The position numbers and the translations under genes were made by a program. Source: Chloroflexota bacterium (lineage in GTDB: Bacteria > Chloroflexota > Dehalococcoidia > DSTF01 > JACRBR01). Taken from it: a DNA stretch of 8,262 nucleotides. The stretch lies in the NCBI GenBank assembly GCA_016213125.1, contig JACRBR010000224.1, positions 1 to 8,262 of the forward strand, written 5' to 3'. Positions within the stretch are counted from its first letter, which is position 1; each line of letters begins with the position of its first letter. The notes beneath the pieces were generated by a model that saw only the letters and a list, made by a program, of their open reading frames with translations, was not told the origin of the DNA and made no database searches. Positions 1-4,874 of this stretch are shown here, one piece after another.

Positions 1-320
1 TCCCCGTGCGTGATCAGCGCGACGCTGCAGAGCCCGGCCTTGATGGCGGCTGAGGCGTGGCGCACGTGCAGCATGTAGCTGCACCCGCCCACGCTCGTCC
101 CATCGACGAACTTCGGCGTGATGCCCAGGTACTCGGCCACCTGCACGGGCGATTGCCCGGCGCAGAGCACGCCATCAACATCGTTCTTCGTGAGGCCGGC
201 GTCCGCCAGCGCGTTGAACGCCGCCTCCGCGTGCAGCTGGATCGCCGCCTTGTCCGGCAGGACGCCGATGGCGTCCGTCTCGGCCGCTCCCACGATCGCC
301 GTGCCCATGCGGAGGCTCAT
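1..320 (-). CDS. Thiolase-superfamily enzyme, N-terminal part (partial, runs off left edge)
   Basis: Only the first 106 residues are in the window; the reading frame is open to base 1. The start (MSLRMGTAIVGAAETDAIGV) and the block TSVGGCSYMLHVRHASAAI at about residues 75-93 match the N-terminal thiolase fold of SCP-x/acetyl-CoA acetyltransferase-like proteins that are usually encoded beside DUF35 proteins. These act on CoA thioesters, either in thiolysis or condensation or, in Ltp2-like members, in retro-aldol cleavage. C80 lies close to the nucleophile position of classical thiolases, but by my hand alignment it is displaced by about one residue, so catalysis through it is uncertain. The later catalytic His and Cys are outside the window. 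The ATG is embedded in the stop of the preceding DUF35 gene (ATGA), which implies translational coupling and a complex of the two products. The family is secure; the substrate is unknown. Confidence 0.85.
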   Translation of the reverse strand, partial: MSLRMGTAIVGAAETDAIGVLPDKAAIQLHAEAAFNALADAGLTKNDVDGVLCAGQSPVQVAEYLGITPKFVDGTSVGGCSYMLHVRHASAAIKAGLCSVALITHG

Positions 321-733
321 GGCGCGCCTCCTGCCGGGCGGAAGAGCGGCAGCGTGATCTTGTCGTCGAGCTGCTCCCACGTCACTTCGACGGCCAGGTC
401 GATTGGCAGGTTCTCGGGCTTCGGCTCCACGCCCACGATGTTCGTCATCATGCGCGGGCCTTCATCGAGCTGCACCACGGCGATCACGTACGGCGCCATG
501 TCGTCGAAGCCATACGCCGCCCGGTAGTTGATCACGTACGAGTACAGGGTCCCCTTGCCGCTGGCGGTGAACCACTCCACGTCCTTCGACGAGCAGTTGG
601 GGCAGTAGGGCCGCGGGAAGAAGTACGCCTTCCCGCACGCGCGGCATCGCTGGATCCGAAGCTCCCCGCGGCGCGCGCCCTCCCAGAACTCCGCGGTTTC
701 CGGAGTAGCCTGTGGTATCGGTCGCTTGGGCAT
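317..733 (-). CDS. DUF35 zinc-ribbon / OB-fold protein (CoA-enzyme partner)
   Basis: This 138-residue cytoplasmic protein has the full DUF35 architecture. An N-terminal helix (TPETAEFWEGARRGEL, about 10-25) precedes a rubredoxin-like zinc ribbon with C30xxC33 and C44xxC47. An OB-fold follows (about 55-130), with the typical block GKGTLYSYVINYRAAYGF and a PYVIAVVQLDEGPRMMTNIVG strand pair. Family members bind CoA thioesters and dock onto thiolase-like enzymes. Known cases are the archaeal thiolase/HMG-CoA synthase complex and the ChsH2-Ltp2 aldolase of steroid side-chain breakdown. The 4-bp overlap with the downstream thiolase-like gene supports such a partnership here. All four cysteines are present and the length is normal. 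No Shine-Dalgarno sequence precedes the ATG. The family call is firm; the pathway (fatty acid, isoprenoid or steroid-like) cannot be told from the sequence. Confidence 0.92.
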   Translation of the reverse strand: MPKRPIPQATPETAEFWEGARRGELRIQRCRACGKAYFFPRPYCPNCSSKDVEWFTASGKGTLYSYVINYRAAYGFDDMAPYVIAVVQLDEGPRMMTNIVGVEPKPENLPIDLAVEVTWEQLDDKITLPLFRPAGGAP

Positions 734-852
734 AGCTGCAGGAGAAGTATGCCATCGTTCGCCCTACGCGCCAGTTGACGTGAGCGTTAGGTTCGCGCCC
801 GGCGCCGGCTTCGGTTACTTGTCACGCACGTTCGCAATCCGGTTCCACTCCC
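734..852. promoter_or_regulatory. Divergent intergenic region between DUF35 and VWA-FHA genes
   Basis: These 119 bases separate two divergently transcribed units, so promoters for both should lie here. On the plus strand a TTGACG hexamer at 775-780 resembles a -35 box, but no plausible -10 sits 16-18 bases downstream. No clear Shine-Dalgarno motif precedes the ATG at 853. No open frame here looks coding. Confidence 0.4.
746..754 (-). promoter_or_regulatory. Possible extended -10 element for the DUF35/thiolase unit
   Basis: On the minus strand the sequence reads TGGCATACT, an extended -10 arrangement (TGn followed by CATACT), ending 12 bases before the DUF35 ATG. Initiation about seven bases downstream would give a leader of only about five bases, which agrees with the lack of a Shine-Dalgarno motif. 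No convincing -35 is seen. This is a weak match by eye. Confidence 0.3.
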
Positions 853-2397
853 ATGTACGCTGGGGTCGAATTGAGGCGGCGGTTCTTCTTGCTCGCGTTC
901 ATCCTTGCGATCGGCGCACTGACGGCCGTTCGCTTCGCGCCGTTTGCCGTCGCCCAGGATCCCGACCCGGCCCCGTCCCTCACCATCAACCAGCTCGACG
1001 CCTCCGCGTATCCCCAGCTTCGCGCCATCGTAACTGTCCTCGATGGCCGCGGCGTTCCGGCGCGCGGCCTTCTGCCCGCCCAGTTCCAGGCGTTCGATGG
1101 CAACACGCAGCTATCTGTAACCGGGGCCGTCGCCGCGATGGACCAGGACCTGCAGCTCAACGCCGTCATCACCATCGACGTCTCCGGCAGCATGGAGGGC
1201 GAGCCGCTCGCCAGCGCCAAGGCCGCCGCGACGGAGTTTGTGCAGAGTCTGGGACCGAATGATCGCGCGGCCATCATCTCGTTCAGCGACGAGGTGACGC
1301 CCGTCCTCCCCCTGACGAACGACAAGACCGCGCTCATCGTCGCGATAGCCGGCCTTCAGGCCGGAGGCGGCACCGCCCTCTACGAAGGCGTGCAGGTTAG
1401 TGCGTATTTGGCCGGCACCGCGGCGACGCAGGGCCAGCGCGCCGTCGCGATCATCCTCTCCGACGGCGAGAACGCAACCGAGACGTCCGACGCTACCGGG
1501 GAATCGTCTCTCCAGATCGCCCAGGGCTCCGGCATACCCATCTACCCCATCGGCTTTGGTTCGCTCACCGACGTGCCATACCTCGAGTCCCTGGCGGCTG
1601 TGACCTCCGGTCAGTTCCGCGCCGCCACCACCGGCACCATCACCGATGTGTACGCGGAGCTATCAGACCTCCTCCGAAGCCAGTACATCGTCACGGTGCG
1701 CGACGACAGTCCCGCAGATGGCAGTGATGGCACGCTACAGATCGTCGCCTTCGTTGGACCATCGCCCGCCGCGTCCATCGCCACCTTCAAGCGCGGCGCC
1801 CCGGCCCCGCCCCCCGTGCCCGCCGCACAGCCCGCCGATCCCTCCCCGCTCGAAGAGGGCAACGGCTCCGGAAACCGGTACGCGCTGGTGTTCGGTGGCG
1901 TTGTCGCCCTGGTGGCGCTCGGCGGCGCGGCCGTCGCCTTCCGCCGCTGGCAGGCGCAACGGCGCACGGTCGCGCATCAGCTCCAGGTCGTCGCGCCCAA
2001 CGCTCGCCTCGCGGCCGCGCAGGGCGTGCCCCGCCGTATGGGCGCGTACGCCCCGGCCGGCAACGTGGCAACGCTCACGGTCGAGACCGGGACAGGCAGG
2101 CTCGTGGAGCGCGGCGGCGAGGGACGCGACCTCGAGATCGGCTCCGGCCCACTCATCCTCGGCACATCCCCGCGCCGGTGTCAGGTCGTGCTCCATGATG
2201 GCGGATCGATCGCGCCCGAACATGCCCGCATCTGGCTGCGCGGCGGGCGCTATGTGCTCCATCACGTCGGAGGCATGAGCCGCAAGACGCTAGTGAACGG
2301 GCAGGAGGCCGATTGGGTAGCCCTCGATCCGGGCGATGAAATCGTCATCGGGCAGTGGCGTTTTTTGTTCGAGGACGGGTCGGAGCCGGCGACTTGA
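853..2397 (+). CDS. Membrane-anchored VWA-domain protein with cytoplasmic FHA-like domain
   Basis: The 514-residue product has several clear parts. Residues 7-34 form a signal peptide (RRR, hydrophobic core, AVA before Q35). A short beta-rich lead-in (about 42-95) precedes a von Willebrand A domain (about 102-280) with an intact MIDAS: D109, S111 and S113 in DVSGSM, T174 in GGGTALYEG, and D204 in ILSDGEN. A Pro-Ala linker (316-335) leads to one membrane span (about 342-363) followed by RRWQAQRR, a positive-inside signal. The C-terminus (about 428-508) is FHA-like. The predicted topology is outward VWA and cytoplasmic FHA, which would let extracellular metal-dependent ligand binding be relayed inside. 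The FHA core is degenerate: the usual GR is GT (437-438) and the usual S-R-x-H is A-P-E-H (454-457), although N482 of VNG remains. Phosphothreonine binding is therefore doubtful. It is the first gene of a likely three-gene unit. The ATG was chosen because it leads directly into the signal peptide, but no ribosome binding site is visible and TTG at 871 is an alternative. Confidence 0.88.
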   Translation: MYAGVELRRRFFLLAFILAIGALTAVRFAPFAVAQDPDPAPSLTINQLDASAYPQLRAIVTVLDGRGVPARGLLPAQFQAFDGNTQLSVTGAVAAMDQDLQLNAVITIDVSGSMEGEPLASAKAAATEFVQSLGPNDRAAIISFSDEVTPVLPLTNDKTALIVAIAGLQAGGGTALYEGVQVSAYLAGTAATQGQRAVAIILSDGENATETSDATGESSLQIAQGSGIPIYPIGFGSLTDVPYLESLAAVTSGQFRAATTGTITDVYAELSDLLRSQYIVTVRDDSPADGSDGTLQIVAFVGPSPAASIATFKRGAPAPPPVPAAQPADPSPLEEGNGSGNRYALVFGGVVALVALGGAAVAFRRWQAQRRTVAHQLQVVAPNARLAAAQGVPRRMGAYAPAGNVATLTVETGTGRLVERGGEGRDLEIGSGPLILGTSPRRCQVVLHDGGSIAPEHARIWLRGGRYVLHHVGGMSRKTLVNGQEADWVALDPGDEIVIGQWRFLFEDGSEPAT

Positions 2398-2412
2398 ACC
2401 GGGTTCGCTGAT

Positions 2413-2967
2413 TTGGGCACGTCCGTCGCCCTCGTCGTTCGCCTCGCTCTACCCCTCACCATCATCCGCTGGCCGCTTGCGGGTGGGCTCCTCGCCATCG
2501 CCGCCGACACGATCGACATTCTCATCTTCAACGCCCTTGGATTTCCCGAGATGGGATATCAGCGGTTCGACAAGCTCCTGGACCTCTATTACCTGGCGCT
2601 CGAGCTGGTGGTCGTGCAGCGCTGGGCCCCATTCGAGCGCATCGTCGCTTCGGCGTTGTTCGCCTGGCGGCTGGCCGGCGTGGTGTTGTTCGAGGCGATA
2701 GGCGCGCGCAGCGCTCTGCTCCTCTTCCCGAACATGTTCGAGGTCCACTATCTCCTCGTGCTGGCGGCCCGGCGCTGGGCCCCCGGCTATGAACTCACGC
2801 CCGCACGCACGGGCGTTGCCCTGGCGATCCTGCTTGTCCCGAAGCTCGCGCAGGAATACGCCCTGCACTACGCGCGCTGGCTCGATAATCTGGTCGCCTT
2901 CGAGGTGATCTCCGATGTCGCCCGCTGGATCGGAGATCGACTGCAGTTGCGGGGAGCGAACGGTTGA
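2413..2967 (+). CDS. Polytopic membrane protein of unknown function
   Basis: I do not recognise a named family. The 184 residues contain about five or six hydrophobic segments (roughly 4-19, 22-42, 56-72, 77-96, 100-118, 131-147). Acidic and other polar residues lie in or next to them (D32, D35, D54, D57, E64, R86, E94, N107, E110, H112, K144, E148). That suggests an enzyme, carrier or channel rather than a plain anchor. The TTG start is effectively forced: upstream in this frame the first codon stop is the TGA of the VWA-FHA gene, 15 bases away, and the next ATG (codon 47) would lose the first two spans. There is no obvious Shine-Dalgarno sequence, so re-initiation after the upstream gene is likely. 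Its end overlaps the phosphoesterase start (TTGA), pointing to a functional link. That the gene is real is supported by the consistent hydrophobic pattern and tight packing. Confidence 0.75.
   Translation: MGTSVALVVRLALPLTIIRWPLAGGLLAIAADTIDILIFNALGFPEMGYQRFDKLLDLYYLALELVVVQRWAPFERIVASALFAWRLAGVVLFEAIGARSALLLFPNMFEVHYLLVLAARRWAPGYELTPARTGVALAILLVPKLAQEYALHYARWLDNLVAFEVISDVARWIGDRLQLRGANG
2951..2956 (+). promoter_or_regulatory. Ribosome binding site deciding the TTG start of the phosphoesterase
   Basis: GGGGAG lies seven bases before the TTG at 2964 and inside the end of the membrane-protein gene. It fixes the start of the phosphoesterase at TTG, immediately followed by the beta-strand RIGLIGDTH. 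Confidence 0.6.
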
Positions 2968-3509
2968 GAATCGGACTGATCGGCGACACCCACTACCCCG
3001 AAGCGGGCCCGCTGTGGGACGAGGCCTATGAGGCGCTTCGCGGCGTCGACATGATCCTGCACGCCGGGGACCTCCACGTGGTGGACGTGCTCGACTGGCT
3101 CGAGGAGCGTTGCCAGGCGCCCGTGTTCGCTGTTCGCGGCAACGGTGACGACGGCGGCGGCGGCCGCCCCATCTGTCCCGATGATCCACGGATGAAGCCG
3201 GTGCAGCTCATCACCGCCGATGACCTGCGGATCGGCCTCGTCCACGATGCGACGTTGCCGGAGTGGCCCCCGCACCGCACGCTGGAGACCATCATGGACC
3301 ACCACTTCGGCGGTAGCGTCGACGTGCTCGTTCATGGCGATACCCATGTGCCCGAAGTGACCGAGATGCGCGGCGTCCTGCTCGTGAACCCCGGCAGCCC
3401 GACCTTCCCCCGAAACCTCACCCGGCGTCTTGGAACAGTCGGCTTCCTGGAGGTGCAGGGACGAACCGCACGGGCCTGGATCCACCAGCTTGAAGCAGCC
3501 GCGCGTTAG
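2964..3509 (+). CDS. YfcE/MJ0936-family metallophosphoesterase
   Basis: This 181-residue cytosolic enzyme has every metal-site motif of the small calcineurin-like phosphodiesterases (COG0622). These are D8 and H10 in IGDTH, D36 in HAGDLH, N60 and D62 in GNGD (usually GNCD), H94 in GLVHD, and H124 and H128 in VHGDTH, followed by the family signature NPGSPTFPRN (142-151). Family members use two divalent metals to hydrolyse phosphodiesters or phosphomonoesters; natural substrates are mostly undefined. The length is normal. The start is TTG, overlapping the stop of the preceding membrane protein and backed by a good ribosome binding site. It is the last gene of the unit and is followed 12 bases later by a strong hairpin. 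Coupling to a membrane protein and a VWA-FHA protein is not a standard context for YfcE. The biochemical class is firm; the role is not. Confidence 0.93.
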   Translation: MRIGLIGDTHYPEAGPLWDEAYEALRGVDMILHAGDLHVVDVLDWLEERCQAPVFAVRGNGDDGGGGRPICPDDPRMKPVQLITADDLRIGLVHDATLPEWPPHRTLETIMDHHFGGSVDVLVHGDTHVPEVTEMRGVLLVNPGSPTFPRNLTRRLGTVGFLEVQGRTARAWIHQLEAAAR

Positions 3510-3521
3510 CGCAGACAAAGA

Positions 3522-3550
3522 GAACGCCCGGCCGTGATGGCCGGGCGTTC
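3522..3550. terminator. Bidirectional hairpin terminator between convergent genes
   Basis: A perfect 12-bp inverted repeat (GAACGCCCGGCC / GGCCGGGCGTTC) with a 5-base loop (GTGAT) lies between two converging genes, 12 bases after one stop and 21 bases from the other. Read on the minus strand, the stem is followed by the T-rich TCTTTGTC, fitting intrinsic termination of the secreted-protein gene. On the plus strand no T-run follows, so termination there would depend on the stem alone. Confidence 0.8.
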
Positions 3551-3571
3551 GTACTCAGCGTGTTCTCCGGG

Positions 3572-4663
3572 CTACTGCCCTTCGTACTTCTTCCGCAGGT
3601 AGAAGCCCATCCCCAGCATGGCGATCGCCAGCGTGAAGGCGAACGTCGCGATCACGTCCGGCACGTGCGAGCCGTCCTGGCCGTACGAGCCCGGGCCCGT
3701 ACCCGAGGACGGGAACGCCGCATCCTCCGGCTGCTCGCCACCCGCGGCCGCATCGCCCTCAGGTGACTCGCCGCCCGCGCCCGTCGCCTCTTCCAGGCTC
3801 GCCTCCGGCGGCGCGCCCGAGTCGTCGATGACCGGCACCGTGGTCGACGTCGATGTCGGGACCGGGGTGTTCGTCGGCGCCGGCGTGTTCGTCGGGATCG
3901 GCGTGTCCGTCGGGTCCGGCGTGTTCGTGGCGTCCGGCGTGTCCGTCGCTGTCGGCGTGCCCGTAGGCGCCGGCGTGTTCGTCGGGGCCGGCGTGTTCGT
4001 CGGACCCGGGGTGTTCGTCGCTGTCGGCGTGTCCGTTGGCGTTGCCGTGCTCGTGGCCGTCGCGGTGTTGGTCGCCGTAGGCGTGTCCAGCGGGCCGTTG
4101 CTCAGCGCGACCTTGTCGAAGTACCCCTCATCGTCCTGTGCCGTGCCGTGCACCGTCAGGTCCACGCGCAGGCTCAGCTCCGTCGTCACGATGAAGCTAC
4201 CCGTGAAGATCAGCCATCCGCTCGAGTTCGGGTCCAGGCTCCCCGAAGGGTGCGCCGCGGAAGCGCCGGTGCAGTCGTTGTTGGCAAACGCGGTCACATC
4301 GACGGCCAGCTGCGGGTTGCTCGTCTGGCCAACCGGCTCCTTGTAATACGTCTCCAGCTCGTACGTGCCCGCGCCCGATGCCGTGATGTCGATGCACTGC
4401 GAGGCGATGCCGTCCCCCGCGCCCGTCCCCGTGTACGTCACGAGGCCCGCGCCCGGCGGCGTCAGGTCGGCGTCTTCGGAGGCCTCCTGCACGGTGGTCG
4501 TATTCGCCCCGGCGGTCCAGCCGCTCGCGTCCGTCTCGAAGTCGCCGTTCGTGACCAGGTTCGGCGCCGCGTACGAGTCTCCGGCCGAACTGACGAACAG
4601 CGCCACCAGCCCGAAGATGAACAGGGCTGCCGCGCCCAATGTGAGATGCAACTGTTTCACCAT
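3572..4663 (-). CDS. Secreted, stalked surface protein with CBM-like domain and C-terminal membrane anchor
   Basis: The product has 363 residues. The start at 4663 was chosen over an in-frame ATG 36 bases upstream because GGAGGAG lies six bases before it and the signal peptide begins at once. Residues 1-32 are the signal peptide (VKQ, long hydrophobic core, SYA before A33). Residues 34-188 look like a beta-sandwich of the carbohydrate-binding CBM_4_9/galactose-binding type: NLVTNGDFE...SGW at the start, a GYFDKVALS strand at the end, and C90 and C131 as a possible disulfide. Residues 192-277 are a Thr-Pro stalk of hexapeptides such as PTNTPA. An acidic Gly-rich segment (280-315) precedes FPSSG (317-321), a hydrophobic helix (about 336-356) and the basic tail RKKYEGQ. 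That order resembles a sortase sorting signal, but the motif is not LPxTG, so a plain membrane anchor is equally possible. Ligand binding is inferred only from the fold-like pattern. The gene is divergent from the M23 lipoprotein, which has a similar stalk. Confidence 0.85.
   Translation of the reverse strand: MVKQLHLTLGAAALFIFGLVALFVSSAGDSYAAPNLVTNGDFETDASGWTAGANTTTVQEASEDADLTPPGAGLVTYTGTGAGDGIASQCIDITASGAGTYELETYYKEPVGQTSNPQLAVDVTAFANNDCTGASAAHPSGSLDPNSSGWLIFTGSFIVTTELSLRVDLTVHGTAQDDEGYFDKVALSNGPLDTPTATNTATATSTATPTDTPTATNTPGPTNTPAPTNTPAPTGTPTATDTPDATNTPDPTDTPIPTNTPAPTNTPVPTSTSTTVPVIDDSGAPPEASLEEATGAGGESPEGDAAAGGEQPEDAAFPSSGTGPGSYGQDGSHVPDVIATFAFTLAIAMLGMGFYLRKKYEGQ
3864..4088. repeat. 18-bp coding tandem repeat (about 12.5 copies) for the Thr-Pro stalk
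   Basis: On the plus strand the unit is close to GGCGTGTTCGTCGGNNCC, repeated without spacers twelve times plus a half copy. Most units keep GGCGTGTTCGTC or GGCGTGTCCGTC, and the last six bases vary. Read on the minus strand each unit encodes six residues of the stalk (for example PTNTPA). The units at 4044-4079 are the most diverged. The unit length preserves the frame, so copy number could change without disrupting the protein. Confidence 0.9.
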
Positions 4664-4669
4664 GCCTGT

Positions 4670-4676
4670 CTCCTCC
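4670..4676 (-). promoter_or_regulatory. Strong ribosome binding site of the stalked surface protein
   Basis: On the minus strand GGAGGAG is separated by six bases from the ATG at 4663. It is the best Shine-Dalgarno match in the window and decides the start over the ATG at 4699. Confidence 0.85.
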
Positions 4677-4805
4677 GTCCGGCCAATTGCCGAGATCACG
4701 AGAATGCGCGGACGCGCGGGCGCCCCCTGACCCTCGTAGATGAGAATCGGCCGGGACGCGGCGGATCCCCAGCCCCGTCGCGTGGTAATTGCCGGGTATC
4801 TCCGG

Positions 4806-4825
4806 CCTCAACCTTCGGGTTGGGG
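4806..4825. other. UUCG-tetraloop hairpin
   Basis: CCTCAACC (4806-4813) pairs with GGTTGGGG (4818-4825) around a TTCG loop, giving eight base pairs with one G-U in plus-strand RNA. C(UUCG)G is an unusually stable tetraloop. It is not followed by a T-run, so it is not a simple terminator. It could be part of a leader RNA in either direction or a DNA-level palindrome. Confidence 0.6.
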
Positions 4826-4862
4826 AACCCGTCACTCGGGGAATACCCCATCAGGGCGGCGC

Positions 4863-4868
4863 TATACT
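4863..4868 (+). promoter_or_regulatory. -10-like TATACT placed for leaderless transcription of the M23 gene
   Basis: TATACT matches five of six bases of the consensus TATAAT and stands out in a GC-rich context. It ends six bases before the GTG at 4875, so transcription would begin at or next to the start codon. No Shine-Dalgarno sequence precedes that GTG, which fits a leaderless mRNA. No good -35 is found at the normal spacing. Confidence 0.5.
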
Positions 4869-4874
4869 GGCTCC

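Larger units (their letters stand above)
4664..4874. promoter_or_regulatory. Divergent intergenic region of the two stalked envelope proteins
   Basis: This 211-base region must hold promoters for the minus-strand surface protein and the plus-strand M23 lipoprotein. It contains a UUCG-capped stem (4806-4825), a GGGG/CCCC mini-stem with AATA loop (4838-4849), and an inverted pair GGGTAT (4794-4799) / ATACCC (4843-4848) that encloses the UUCG stem. A TATACT hexamer lies at 4863-4868. A plus-strand frame from ATG 4740 continues into the M23 gene, but its first 45 residues lack any signal or domain character, so I treat it as non-coding. I see no clear minus-strand promoter. Confidence 0.55.

Noticed and set aside
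726..1262. Plus-strand open frame with a GGAG-like site before an ATG near 748
   Set aside because: It overlaps the VWA-FHA gene in another frame and its translation is Arg-rich, low in hydrophobic structure and without any recognisable domain.
853..3509. Anti-phage or TerY-type defence cassette
   Set aside because: There is a VWA protein and a phosphoesterase but no kinase, PP2C phosphatase, MoxR ATPase, nuclease or mobile-element signs; the signal peptide points to an envelope role.
3864..4088. CRISPR-like array
   Set aside because: The 18-bp units are contiguous with no spacers, stay in frame and encode a Thr-Pro linker.
3618..4346. Plus-strand open frame encoding GVFVGAG-type repeats
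   Set aside because: It is the exact antisense of the Thr-Pro stalk gene. The opposite strand has a strong ribosome binding site, signal peptide, folded domain and anchor, and the repeat reading follows from GC-rich 18-bp units.
4664..4699. 12-residue N-terminal extension of the stalked surface protein
   Set aside because: The internal ATG at 4663 has GGAGGAG six bases upstream and starts directly with a signal peptide.
4740..4874. 45-residue N-terminal extension of the M23 protein
   Set aside because: It would put 45 Arg/Gly/Pro-rich residues before a clean lipoprotein signal peptide, and it covers palindromic intergenic DNA.
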